From NCBI GenBank assembly GCA_000161775.1, contig GG704596.1, positions 2,474,332 through 2,538,331 of the forward strand: 64,000 bases of DNA, given 5' to 3'. Position 1 is the stretch's first letter. Every line of letters starts with the position of its first letter. A program made the translations under genes and the position numbers. This DNA is from Ruegeria lacuscaerulensis ITI-1157 (lineage in GTDB: Bacteria; Pseudomonadota; Alphaproteobacteria; Rhodobacterales; Rhodobacteraceae). This document shows, in pieces, positions 28,213 to 37,037 of this stretch. The notes beneath the pieces are model-generated. The model worked only from the letters and a program-made list of their open reading frames with translations. It made no database searches and was not told where the DNA came from.

Positions 28213-28249
28213 AAGGCGCGCGGAGGTCCGTGCGCCTTCTGAGTTTTTT
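28213..28249. terminator. Bidirectional Rho-independent terminator
   Basis: Ten-bp stem AAGGCGCGCG / CGTGCGCCTT (one G-U pair) between convergent genes. On the plus strand it is followed by GAGTTTTTT. On the minus strand the stem runs into TTTTTGC. It serves the transporter and the helicase gene alike. Confidence 0.88.
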
Positions 28250-28263
28250 GACATGCAGGCGGG

Positions 28264-29694
28264 TCAGCCCGCGCGGCGTTCGTCAAAGCTGAGTGCGATG
28301 AAGCTGGGCAGGTGATCACCCATGCCCACGACGGCCGATCCGCCACCATCCCGACGGCCGCGGCCCTTGCCGCGTTGGCCTTTTTCCCGTGCCGGTTTGT
28401 CCTTGGTCGCCGCTTCCTCGGGTGTCGCGTCCTTGATGGGCTGGTCCTTCCTGGTGTCCTTGGCCTCGGACTCGCGCTCGTCCTTGCGGGTGGATGCGCG
28501 CGATTTCTTTTCGGGCTTCTTGTCCTCGGCCTCGGCCGGTTCGGCCTCAACCGGGTTGTCCAGACGTGGGATTTCCTTCTGGATCAGCTTTTCTATCGCT
28601 TCCAGCGCCTTTTCATCGCGGGCGGTGCACAGGGTGATGGCCTTGCCTTCGCGTCCGGCACGGCCAGTGCGGCCGATGCGGTGCACGTAATCCTCGGGGT
28701 GGCTGGGCACGTCGAAATTGAACACATGGCTGACCGACGGAACGTCCAGTCCCCGCGCGGCGACATCGGACGCCACAAGGAACCGCAGCGACCCTTCGCG
28801 GAAGCCCTCAAGGGTCCTGGTGCGCACGGACTGGTCCAGATCGCCGTGGATCGCGGCCGCGTCATAGCCGTATTTCTTGAGAGATTTCGCGGTGATATCA
28901 ACGTCGGTCTTGCGGTTGCAGAAGATGATGGCGTTGGTGCATTTGTCGCCTTCGGCATCGATCAGCGCGCGCAGGACCTTGCGCTTGGTGCTACCTTCCC
29001 GGTCACGGCGACCGCCCTTGATCATCACCACGCCCTGTTCGATGGTCTCGGACGCGGTGGCCTGACGGGCCACTTCGATCCGGGCCGGGGCCGACAGGAA
29101 CGTGTCGGTGATCCGCTCGATCTCGGGGGCCATGGTGGCCGAGAAGAACAGCGTCTGCCGGGTAAAGGGCGTCAGAGAGAAGATGCGCTCGATATCGGGA
29201 ATGAATCCCATGTCCAGCATCCGGTCGGCTTCGTCCACGACCATGATCTGCACGCCGGTCAGCAGCAGCTTGCCGCGTTCGAAATGGTCCAGCAGACGGC
29301 CGGGTGTGGCGATCAACACGTCGACGCCGCGGTCGATCAGAGCATCCTGTTCCTTGAAGCTGACGCCGCCGATCAGCAGCGCTTTGGTCAGCTTCAGATG
29401 CTTGGTGTAGGTGTCGAAGTTTTCTGCCACCTGTGCCGCCAGTTCCCGCGTCGGGCACAGCACCAGGCTGCGCGGCATCCGCGCCCTGGCACGGCCACGC
29501 GCCAAAAGGGTGATCATGGGCAGCACGAAACTGGCAGTCTTGCCGGTGCCGGTCTGGGCGATGCCCAGAACGTCACGCCCCTCCAGGGCCGGCGGGATGG
29601 CGCCTTCCTGGATCGGGGTCGGGGTTTCGTAGCCGGCTTCCTCAATAGCTTTGAGGACCTTGGGGTTCAGATTCAGATCGGTGAATTTCGTCAT
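28264..29694 (-). CDS. DEAD-box ATP-dependent RNA helicase (RhlE type)
   Basis: A 476-residue helicase with all core motifs: Q motif PTPIQ, Walker A AQTGTGKT, PTRELA, TPGR, the DEAD box VDEADRMLDMGF, SAT, ATDVAARGLD-type (ASDVAARGLDVP) and HRIGRTGRAG. The C-terminal 90 residues are a low-complexity Lys/Arg/Glu tail (EDKKPEKKSRASTRKDERES, later GKGRGRRDGG), as in RhlE and CsdA proteins that act on structured RNA. The start MTKFTDLNLNPK was chosen by homology. Likely roles are ribosome assembly and cold-related RNA remodelling. Confidence 0.95.
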   Translation of the reverse strand: MTKFTDLNLNPKVLKAIEEAGYETPTPIQEGAIPPALEGRDVLGIAQTGTGKTASFVLPMITLLARGRARARMPRSLVLCPTRELAAQVAENFDTYTKHLKLTKALLIGGVSFKEQDALIDRGVDVLIATPGRLLDHFERGKLLLTGVQIMVVDEADRMLDMGFIPDIERIFSLTPFTRQTLFFSATMAPEIERITDTFLSAPARIEVARQATASETIEQGVVMIKGGRRDREGSTKRKVLRALIDAEGDKCTNAIIFCNRKTDVDITAKSLKKYGYDAAAIHGDLDQSVRTRTLEGFREGSLRFLVASDVAARGLDVPSVSHVFNFDVPSHPEDYVHRIGRTGRAGREGKAITLCTARDEKALEAIEKLIQKEIPRLDNPVEAEPAEAEDKKPEKKSRASTRKDERESEAKDTRKDQPIKDATPEEAATKDKPAREKGQRGKGRGRRDGGGSAVVGMGDHLPSFIALSFDERRAG

Positions 29695-29878
29695 GTATGT
29701 CCGGTTCATGCGGACACTTACATGGCCCGCGCGTAAGAAAAAATGCCGGGCCCGGATGGCCATGCGCACCATGCGCGTTGCGGCTTGGATGCGGACATAA
29801 CAAAAAGGTGTGGCAGGGTCAAATGAAGTCGGCCTGATGTTGCCGGATCAAGAAGGTTTCGGGATTTGCTGCAACAAT
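29695..29878. other. Intergenic region between helicase and glycosyltransferase genes
   Basis: About 185 bases, somewhat AT-richer than surrounding genes. It should contain the helicase promoter (leftward) and the end of the glycosyltransferase unit. An imperfect GCTGC/GCAGC hairpin near 29868-29886 overlaps the stop of that gene. I see no gene here. Confidence 0.35.
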
Positions 29879-30844
29879 TCAGCAGCTTCCGGGAAAGTGT
29901 TTCTGCAGCTTGGCCTCGAGGTTCAGCGGCCGGTGCCGGATCATGCCCAGGTCCTCCAGCCTGGCGCGTACCTGCGGGTCGGCACCGCTGAGTTCGTCGA
30001 AGAAGGCGCGCAGGCCGGCTTCGCCACCTTCGGATTCGATCCAGTTGAGCAGTTCGTTCATGTTCAGCCCGCCCTGGTCGCGGCTGACATTCGGCGTCAT
30101 TCCCGGCTGATACGAGCCGCGTTCGAGCCGGAAACGGTAATGCGCCAGCCAGTGGTCCCAGTCCGGCGCGTGGCGGTGGCAGAGCTCGATTTGGGGCAGC
30201 TCGGTCTTGCAGGGCAGAATTTCCTTGTTCTGAAACAGGTTGTGGATGCGGAAATTCAGGTTTTTCAGCCCAGTGCGCACGAACAGCTTGCCCTGGACAT
30301 GGCTGAGAAACCCTCCCAGCACGAAGGGCCCGTAGGTGGGATAGATCGTTTCGACCAGCCTTTCGCGTTCGGGGCCGGGGGGGATGAAGGCCTTGTACAG
30401 ATCCTGTCCGACCGAGAGCGCCTCGATCGGGCGCATGCGAACCGCATGCACCTCGTCGGGGATTTCGCGCAGAAGGTCCCGGATCGGCGCATGCGGCCAC
30501 AGGAATTCGTCAAGGTCGATATGGGCCAGCCAGTCCAGGTCGGTGTGGTTGTAGGTGTAGGTGGCATGAACGGTCTGGCGGACCTGATGCCTGGGCGGCT
30601 TTTCGCGTTTGCGCCTTTCCCAGAAAGCATCGTCGCAGGATCGAACGCTGACCTGCGGATGGCGGCGCAGGGTGCGAAAGGCGCGGCGGTCATGTTCATC
30701 CAGAAAGATGTAGATGTGGTCCGCCCCCAGATCCAGGTGATAGGCGACGAAGCTGAGGATATCGCGGGTGGACCCGCGCACCATCGACACGATTCCCCAA
30801 CGCGGCGCGGGACGGGGATCAGGCATGTCCACAGGTGCGGTCAT
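29879..30844 (-). CDS. Glycosyltransferase family 2 type protein
   Basis: A 321-residue protein resembling the glycosyltransferase-like group with a DxD-type active site (Glyco_tranf_2_4). It begins APRWGIVSMVRGSTRDILSF, has GADHIYIFLDEHDRR, and the metal-binding LAHIDLDEFLWPH near residue 115. No membrane helix is seen, so it is probably cytoplasmic or membrane-associated. The start overlaps the stop of the YiiX-like gene (ATGA). The acceptor is unknown; polysaccharide or protein glycosylation are both possible. Confidence 0.85.
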   Translation of the reverse strand: MTAPVDMPDPRPAPRWGIVSMVRGSTRDILSFVAYHLDLGADHIYIFLDEHDRRAFRTLRRHPQVSVRSCDDAFWERRKREKPPRHQVRQTVHATYTYNHTDLDWLAHIDLDEFLWPHAPIRDLLREIPDEVHAVRMRPIEALSVGQDLYKAFIPPGPERERLVETIYPTYGPFVLGGFLSHVQGKLFVRTGLKNLNFRIHNLFQNKEILPCKTELPQIELCHRHAPDWDHWLAHYRFRLERGSYQPGMTPNVSRDQGGLNMNELLNWIESEGGEAGLRAFFDELSGADPQVRARLEDLGMIRHRPLNLEAKLQKHFPGSC

Positions 30845-31617
30845 GTCGCCGGGCCGCGGTCGTGTGCGCCGGGCAGGGCGTCGGTGCCCGATGACCGGTC
30901 GGCCCAGGTCAGGGTGCGATAGTCGAATCCGTATTCGATCGTCGGTTTCACGATGCGGAAATAGGGCGACAGGTCGAAATCACGCGGGGCGAACAGCGAA
31001 TGGTGCCGGATGCTGAGGATCTCGCGCACCTGTTCGGCGTCGCAGTCCTCGGTCAGGATGGGCAGGATCGGATATCGCACGCTCTGGAACGCCTCGGCGA
31101 TCAGGGTCGAGCAGATGGCGCGGGTCGGGTCGCCCGAGCCCAGTTCCAGCATCTTGCGGCGAAAACGGGCCGGAACCGGCGGATTCGGCAGCAGATACCG
31201 CAGCAGGTCGAAGATGTTCTTCAGGTCATAGGTCTTGCCGATGCTGCCGCGCATGAAGGCGATGATCTGCGCCTCGTCTTCCGGGGTCAGGCCGATGGGG
31301 CGGCAGATGCGGGTGTTGAGATGGGCGAAATGTGAAACCGGAACCGCGCGCACGCCTTCCTGCAGGTCGGCCTCGATCATCTGGGTGTCGGGGTCGTCGC
31401 CCCCGGCGTAGAAGGCCACATGCGACCAGGTCGAGTTGGTAAGATATTTGATCGCCGAGGCGACCCGGCTGTTGCCCTCGACCAGCAGCACGTCGCAGGG
31501 CCGCAGGGTGCGGCGCAGGCGCTCGGGCGTGGTGGTCGAAAAGCTCTGATACCCTTTCAGCGGCTTTTCGATAAACCGCGACAGTGCCCGCCCAACCGTG
31601 CCCAGAAGCCTGTTCAT
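30841..31617 (-). CDS. YiiX/YebB-like NlpC/P60 superfamily cysteine hydrolase
   Basis: A 258-residue protein of the permuted NlpC/P60 papain-like fold. The motif LRPCDVLLVEGNSRVASAI opens the domain, the catalytic His is in STWSHVAFYAGGDD, and the Cys is in RAICSTLIAEAF. ATG at 31617 follows a strong GGAGG, better than the longer open frame. The gene is translationally coupled to a glycosyltransferase. Related proteins act on lipids or peptidoglycan fragments; the substrate here is not known. Confidence 0.85.
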   Translation of the reverse strand: MNRLLGTVGRALSRFIEKPLKGYQSFSTTTPERLRRTLRPCDVLLVEGNSRVASAIKYLTNSTWSHVAFYAGGDDPDTQMIEADLQEGVRAVPVSHFAHLNTRICRPIGLTPEDEAQIIAFMRGSIGKTYDLKNIFDLLRYLLPNPPVPARFRRKMLELGSGDPTRAICSTLIAEAFQSVRYPILPILTEDCDAEQVREILSIRHHSLFAPRDFDLSPYFRIVKPTIEYGFDYRTLTWADRSSGTDALPGAHDRGPAT

Positions 31618-31693
31618 GCCGCATCCTCCGCGTTTTGTCCGACGGCAGCGTACCGCCCAATCCGGTCCGAGCCGGATCACAAACCCGTTGATA

Positions 31694-33301
31694 TTACGTC
31701 ATCATCTCCTTGGTCGCGGTCAAGGACAGTTTGGGATAGTCGCGCACCACGCGGTCGATGTCCCACTGAAGCCGGGTCAGATAGACGATGTCGCCATCAT
31801 GGTCATGGGCGATGTGCTGCTTGTTGGCGTTGACGAACCTCTCGATCTCGGCCTTGTCGCCCGACACCCAGCGCGCACTGGTGAATTGCGAGGCCTCGAA
31901 CCGCACCGGCAGGCCGTATTCCAGCTCGATCCGGCTGGCCAGCACCTCGAATTGCAGCGCGCCCACCACGCCGACGATAAAGCCCGAGCCGATTGAGGGT
32001 TTGAACACCTTGGCCGCACCTTCCTCGGCAAACTGCATCAGCGCCTTTTCCAGGTGCTTGGCCTTCATCGGATCGCCCGCGCGCACGCCCTGCAACAGCT
32101 CGGGCGCGAAGGACGGGATGCCGGTCACGCGGATCGCCTCGCCCTCGGTCAGAGTGTCGCCGATGCGCAGCTGGCCGTGGTTGGGGATGCCGATGATATC
32201 GCCGGCCCATGCCTCGTCGGCCAGTTCCCGGTCAGAGGCCAGAAACAGAACCGGGTTCGTGATCGCCATGGGCTTCTTGCTGCGCACATGGGTCAGCTTC
32301 ATGCCGCGCTTGAAATGGCCGCTGGCCATGCGGACAAAGGCCACCCGGTCGCGGTGCTTGGGGTCCATGTTGGCCTGCACCTTGAAGACAAAGCCTGCCA
32401 CCTTTTTCTCGTCCGGCGAAATCTGGCGCGGTTCGGCCGATTGTACCTGCGGCTGCGGTCCATAGGCACCGATGCCTTCCATCAGTTCCTTGACGCCGAA
32501 CGAGTTGATGGCTGAGCCGAACCAGATCGGGGTCATGTGGCCTTCAAGCACCGCCTGCGGATCCAGCGCGGGCAGCAATTCGCGCGCCATCTCGACCTCT
32601 TCCAGCAGCTTGTCCAGCAGTTCGGCGGGCACATGCTCGGCCAGTTTGGGGTCGTCCAGCCCGTTGATCTCGATGCTTTCGGCCACCTTGTTGCGGTCGG
32701 CGCGGTCCATCAACTCCAGCCGGTCGCGCAGCATGTCGTAGCAGCCGATGAAATCGCGCCCTACGCCGATGGGCCAGCTGGCCGGGGTCACGTCGATGGC
32801 CAGCATTTCCTGGATCTCGTCGATGATCTCGAACGTATCGCGGCTTTCGCGGTCCATCTTGTTGCAGAAGGTCAGGATCGGCAGGTCACGCAGGCGGCAG
32901 ACCTCGAACAGCTTCTGCGTCTGGCTTTCCACGCCCTTGGCCCCGTCGATCACCATGACCGCGGCGTCAACGGCGGTCAGCGTGCGATAGGTGTCTTCGG
33001 AAAAGTCCGAGTGGCCGGGCGTATCGACCAGGTTGAACCGGTAGGGGCCATAGTCAAACGACATGGCCGAAGCCGAGACCGAAATGCCCCGGTCCTTTTC
33101 CATCTGCATGAAGTCCGAGCGCGTGCGCCGTGCCTCGCCCTTGGCGCGCACCTGTCCGGCCATCTGGATGGCGCCGCCATACAGAAGGAACTTTTCGGTC
33201 AGGGTCGTCTTGCCCGCATCCGGGTGCGAGATGATGGCAAAGGTCCGGCGCCGGGCGATCTCGGGCGGCAGGGTGGGTTGGTTCGAGGCGGTATCAAGCA
33301 T
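31694..33301 (-). CDS. prfC: Peptide chain release factor 3
   Basis: GTPase that recycles release factors 1 and 2 from the ribosome after termination. The 535-residue protein has G1 SHPDAGKTTLTEKFL, the switch region EKDRGISVSASAM, G3 DTPGHSDFSEDTYR, and G4 CNKMDR, followed by domains II and III (VGALQFEVLASRIELEYGL). The start MLDTASNQPTLP was chosen by homology; an upstream in-frame extension of 91 codons is not supported. It stands alone. Confidence 0.97.
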   Translation of the reverse strand: MLDTASNQPTLPPEIARRRTFAIISHPDAGKTTLTEKFLLYGGAIQMAGQVRAKGEARRTRSDFMQMEKDRGISVSASAMSFDYGPYRFNLVDTPGHSDFSEDTYRTLTAVDAAVMVIDGAKGVESQTQKLFEVCRLRDLPILTFCNKMDRESRDTFEIIDEIQEMLAIDVTPASWPIGVGRDFIGCYDMLRDRLELMDRADRNKVAESIEINGLDDPKLAEHVPAELLDKLLEEVEMARELLPALDPQAVLEGHMTPIWFGSAINSFGVKELMEGIGAYGPQPQVQSAEPRQISPDEKKVAGFVFKVQANMDPKHRDRVAFVRMASGHFKRGMKLTHVRSKKPMAITNPVLFLASDRELADEAWAGDIIGIPNHGQLRIGDTLTEGEAIRVTGIPSFAPELLQGVRAGDPMKAKHLEKALMQFAEEGAAKVFKPSIGSGFIVGVVGALQFEVLASRIELEYGLPVRFEASQFTSARWVSGDKAEIERFVNANKQHIAHDHDGDIVYLTRLQWDIDRVVRDYPKLSLTATKEMMT

Positions 33302-33410
33302 GAAGGCGCGTATAGGCGGGGAACCCTGCCGAAGCAAGACAAAGGGGGTGGTTCGAATCGGGTGGGTGTGCCACAAGGAACATATAGTGAACAAATAATG
33401 GAGTGGACCA

Positions 33411-33773
33411 ATGAATTTGAAAGAAATCGCCCAGGAACTGGTGGCCGGCTGCCGCGAGGACCGCGCCAAGGAGAATCTGGAAAAGCTGTATGCGCCCGAC
33501 GCGGTCTCGGTCGAGGCGATGGACATGCAGGGCATGGGCCGCGAAACCCACGGGATCGAGGGCATTCGCGGCAAGCATGCGTGGTGGGAAGGCGCGCACG
33601 AGGTGTCCGGCGCGTCAGTCAGCGACCCGTTCCTGCATGGCGAGGATCGCTTTGCCGTGATCTTCGAGGTTCAGGGCAAGGTGAAGGACAGCGGCGAAAC
33701 CTTTGATATGAAAGAGGTCGGCGTCTATCATGTGGCGGATGGCAAGATCGTGCGCGAAGAGTTCTTCTACTGA
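33411..33773 (+). CDS. SnoaL-like (NTF2-fold) protein
   Basis: A 120-residue protein with the alpha+beta barrel pattern of SnoaL/NTF2-like polypeptides: an N-terminal helix ELVAGCREDRAKENLEKLY, the YAPDAVSVEA strand, the GIRGKHAWWEGAHEVSG helix, then DRFAVIFEVQGKVKDSGE and EVGVYHVADGKIVREEFFY. A GGAGTGG ribosome binding site lies before ATG. Members isomerise or hydrolyse small molecules, or bind them; no catalytic assignment can be made. It heads a group with an atypical SDR and an AlkC-like protein. Confidence 0.85.
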   Translation: MNLKEIAQELVAGCREDRAKENLEKLYAPDAVSVEAMDMQGMGRETHGIEGIRGKHAWWEGAHEVSGASVSDPFLHGEDRFAVIFEVQGKVKDSGETFDMKEVGVYHVADGKIVREEFFY

Positions 33774-33848
33774 TTTGCCGCCGCCAATCTGGTCTTCCCT
33801 GTCTAGCCGGTGCTAGACATGCGGGCAACAACAGACAGGGGGGATCAG

Positions 33849-34628
33849 ATGGATCTGGGAATCAAAGGAAAACGCGCTCTGGTTTGTGCCAGCAGCAAGG
33901 GTTTGGGCTTGGGCTGTGCCGAGGCTTTGGCGGCCGAGGGCGTCGATCTGGTGATGAACGCGCGTGGTTCCGATGCGCTGGAGGCGCAGGCCGACCGGTT
34001 GCGCGCCGAACATGGCGTCGAGGTGCAGACCGTGGCCTGCGACGTGACCACGCCTGACGGCCAAGCGCAGGTGATCGAGGCCGCGCAGGGCGTTGATATC
34101 CTTGTGACAAACGCCGGTGGCCCGCCGCCGGGCCTGTGGTCTGACTGGGACCGCGAGGATTTCATCAAGGCGCTGGATGCCAACATGCTGACGCCGATCG
34201 CCTTCATGAAGGCGCTGTTGCCGTCGATGATGGACAAGGGTTGGGGCCGGGTGGTGAACATCACCTCGCAATCGGTGCGGGCGCCCATCGCGGTGCTGGG
34301 CCTGTCGAACGCGGCGCGCACGGGGCTGACCGGCTATGTGGCCGGAACCGCGCGGCAGGTGGCGCCATACGGCGTGACCATTAACAACCTTTTGCCGGGC
34401 ATTCACGCCACCGACCGGGCGGACTCGCTGGATGCCGGGGTTTCGGCGCAAAAGGGAATCTCGCTGGACGAGGCACGGGCCGAACGCGCGGCCACGATCC
34501 CGGCGCGGCGCTATGGCACGCGGCAGGAATTCGGCGCGACCTGCGCGTTTCTGTGCTCGCAACATGCAGGGTTCATCGTGGGGCAGAACATCCTGCTGGA
34601 TGGCGGCGCGACCAACCTGACGATGTGA
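33849..34628 (+). CDS. Atypical SDR-family protein lacking the YxxxK pair
   Basis: A 259-residue short-chain dehydrogenase fold protein. The cofactor site is ASSKGLGLGCAEAL, the NAG motif is VTNAGGPPP, and the catalytic Ser region is NITSQSVRAPI. Where Tyr-x-x-x-Lys is expected the sequence reads LGLSNAARTGLTGYV, so both Tyr and Lys are replaced. Homologous SDRs with the same LSNA motif exist, so this is a subfamily trait and not decay. It may bind NAD(P) without classical catalysis. The stop overlaps the GTG start of the next gene. Confidence 0.88.
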   Translation: MDLGIKGKRALVCASSKGLGLGCAEALAAEGVDLVMNARGSDALEAQADRLRAEHGVEVQTVACDVTTPDGQAQVIEAAQGVDILVTNAGGPPPGLWSDWDREDFIKALDANMLTPIAFMKALLPSMMDKGWGRVVNITSQSVRAPIAVLGLSNAARTGLTGYVAGTARQVAPYGVTINNLLPGIHATDRADSLDAGVSAQKGISLDEARAERAATIPARRYGTRQEFGATCAFLCSQHAGFIVGQNILLDGGATNLTM

Positions 34629-35743
34629 CCGTGGCGCAGGGGTTTTCGCTGAAGGATCAGCTGTTCAACGCGGAAAAGACCCGTTACCTGGCCGGCTTGT
34701 TTACGCAGGCTGACGCCGGATTTGACGGCGACGCATTCCATGCGCGGGTCATGTCGCGCCTGCCGGAGCTGGAGCTGAAGCAGCGGATCGCGTGGATTGC
34801 CGATTGTTTGCAGGCGGCCTTTCCCGGCGCGCTGCCCGACGTGGCCCCGGTGATCCTGCGGGCCTTGCCGCCGCCTCTGGACCCGTCCCTGAGCGATGAC
34901 GATTTCGGTGACTTCATCTTTGCTCCGTTGGGTGACTGGGTGGCGCAGGTCGGCGCGGACCATCCCGAAATGGCGCTGGATGTCCTTGCGGAGCTGACCC
35001 AGCGGTTTTCGATGGAATGGGCGATCCGGCCCTTTCTGAACAGCCATCCCGATCTGGTGCTGGACCGGATGCGGGATTGGTGCGGGCATTCCAGCTATCA
35101 CGTCCGGCGGCTGGTCTCGGAAGGCACGCGCCCGCGGCTGCCGTGGGGGCAGGCAGTCGGGCTGGACCTGTCGGACCCGCTGCCGCTGCTGGATCGGTTG
35201 CACGCGGATCCGACGCGCTATGTCACGCGGTCGGTGGCGAACCATCTCAACGACATCACCAAGAGAGACCCTGACCTGGCGCTGAACCGCCTGAAGGCGT
35301 GGCATGCCTCGGGCGCGCAAGACAGAGACGAGATGCGGTGGATCACCGCACATGCGCTGCGTGGGCTGGTGAAGTCCGGCCATGGCGGGGCGATGGCGCT
35401 GCTGGGTTATGATCCCGACGCACCGCTGGAGGTGGACGTTGCGGTGATCGGCGACGCCCGCATCGGCGGGGTTCTGGAGTTCGCCGTGTCGGTTTCCGGC
35501 CCTGAAGATCAACCGATCCTGATCGACTATATCGTGCATTTTCAGCGACCTGGCGGGAAAATCTCACCCAAGGTTCACAAGCTCAAGCAGGCCAATCTGT
35601 CAGATGGCTGCCTGCGGCTGAGCAAGCGTCACAAACTCAAGGGCGACGCCACGACGTTTCGATTGGTGCCGGGGCCGCACAGGCTTGAGATTCAGATTAA
35701 CGGCAAGGTCCGCGCGGGCGTGCCGTTCGAGCTGCTGGCCTAG
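34625..35743 (+). CDS. AlkC-like DNA glycosylase (HEAT repeats plus Ig-like domain)
   Basis: A 372-residue protein starting at GTG (GTGACCGTGGCG), overlapping the SDR stop. The N-terminal part begins FSLKDQLFNAEKTRYLAGLF and runs through HEAT-like helical repeats (WAIRPFLNSH; YHVRRLVSEGTRPRLPWG; RYVTRSVANHLNDITKR). The last 105 residues form an Ig-like beta domain (SVSGPEDQPILIDYIVHFQR, HRLEIQINGKVRAG), the layout of AlkC, which excises 3-methyladenine-type lesions without base flipping. Coupling to an SDR and a SnoaL protein is unusual. Confidence 0.85.
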   Translation: MTVAQGFSLKDQLFNAEKTRYLAGLFTQADAGFDGDAFHARVMSRLPELELKQRIAWIADCLQAAFPGALPDVAPVILRALPPPLDPSLSDDDFGDFIFAPLGDWVAQVGADHPEMALDVLAELTQRFSMEWAIRPFLNSHPDLVLDRMRDWCGHSSYHVRRLVSEGTRPRLPWGQAVGLDLSDPLPLLDRLHADPTRYVTRSVANHLNDITKRDPDLALNRLKAWHASGAQDRDEMRWITAHALRGLVKSGHGGAMALLGYDPDAPLEVDVAVIGDARIGGVLEFAVSVSGPEDQPILIDYIVHFQRPGGKISPKVHKLKQANLSDGCLRLSKRHKLKGDATTFRLVPGPHRLEIQINGKVRAGVPFELLA

Positions 35744-35828
35744 GCTTCTCTTGCGCCCGATGGGCGGGGTTGTTATCCCGGCGCAAGCCCGATGAATTTG
35801 ATCGGGAAAAGGCAACTGGGGTCCGTCG

Positions 35829-36914
35829 GTGGCAATCAACACAGCTCCTCCGCGATTGGAAATCCGCAATCTGGTCTGCCGGTTCGGCGGGCACACGGTG
35901 GTCGATGATGTCTCGCTGACCGTTCAGGCGGGCCAGGTGACCTGTCTGCTGGGCCCGTCAGGCTGCGGCAAATCCACGACTCTGCGGGCGATCGCCGGGG
36001 TCGAGATGCAGGACTCGGGCGAGATCTATGTCGACGGCAAGCTGGTCTGCGACACCGTGTTCCGGGTGCCGCCCGAACGGCGCGAGATCGGGCTGATGTT
36101 CCAGGACTTCGCCCTGTTCCCACATCTGAGCGTGGCCGACAACGTGGCCTTTGGCCTGAAGGGCAGCAAGGACGAGAAACGCGCCCGCGTCGAGGAACTG
36201 TTGGGCAAGGTGGACCTGCTGCGCTATATCGACGGTTTTCCGCATCAGCTGTCGGGCGGCGAGCAACAGCGGGTCGCGCTGGCCCGTGCGCTGGCGCCGC
36301 GGCCGCGGATCATGCTGATGGACGAGCCGTTTTCGGGCCTCGACAACCGTCTGAGGGACGGCATCCGCGACGAGACGCTGGCCATCCTCAAGGAAGAGGA
36401 CGCCGCCGTGCTGCTGGTCACGCACGAGCCCGAAGAGGCGATGCGCATGGCGGACGAGATCGCGCTGATGCGGCGCGGCAGGATCGTGCAGCAGGGCGCG
36501 CCCTACAACGTGTATACCCGACCGGTCGACAAGGCGGCGGTGGCGTTTTTCAGCGATGTCAACGTGTTGCGGTCGCAGGTGAATGGGGCGCTGGCGGAAA
36601 CGCCGTTCGGCCAGTTCCTGGCGCCGGGCATCCCCGACGGCACCGATGTCGAGATCGTGTTCCGCCCGCAGCATGTGCGGCTGGATTTCGACCGCAACGG
36701 CAAGGGGCCGCTGCCCACCGCCACCGATGGTGTGCCGGCCCGCGGCGTGGTCGAGCGGGCGCGGTTCCTGGGCAATGAAAGCCTGATCGAGTTTCGCATG
36801 GACTATGACGGCTCGATCCTGAAGGTCACCGTGCCCAACGTGTTCGTGCCTCATCCGGGCCGGGTGATGTGGTTGACCATCCGCCGCGACAAGTGTTTCG
36901 TTTTTCCGGCCTGA
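35829..36914 (+). CDS. ABC transporter ATP-binding protein, FbpC/PotA-like
   Basis: A 361-residue importer-type ATPase that starts at GTG. Walker A is GPSGCGKSTT, the signature is LSGGEQQRVALARALA, Walker B is IMLMDEPFSGLD, and the H-loop is LLVTHEPEEA. A C-terminal TOBE-type domain of about 120 residues (VEIVFRPQHVRLDF onwards) follows, as in ferric-iron, putrescine or thiamine importers. No permease or binding-protein gene is next to it, so it is an orphan ATPase whose partners lie elsewhere. Confidence 0.9.
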   Translation: MAINTAPPRLEIRNLVCRFGGHTVVDDVSLTVQAGQVTCLLGPSGCGKSTTLRAIAGVEMQDSGEIYVDGKLVCDTVFRVPPERREIGLMFQDFALFPHLSVADNVAFGLKGSKDEKRARVEELLGKVDLLRYIDGFPHQLSGGEQQRVALARALAPRPRIMLMDEPFSGLDNRLRDGIRDETLAILKEEDAAVLLVTHEPEEAMRMADEIALMRRGRIVQQGAPYNVYTRPVDKAAVAFFSDVNVLRSQVNGALAETPFGQFLAPGIPDGTDVEIVFRPQHVRLDFDRNGKGPLPTATDGVPARGVVERARFLGNESLIEFRMDYDGSILKVTVPNVFVPHPGRVMWLTIRRDKCFVFPA

Positions 36915-37037
36915 CCGCCCTGCGCCGTCGATTTCACCGCAAGTGGTGCGCGAATGCCGCAGAAAGGGCCGGGGCGTCGCTTGCTGCATTCGGTGGCTGC
37001 GTCTATCAAGGGCCAAACGCGGGAGCACAGCAGGCAG

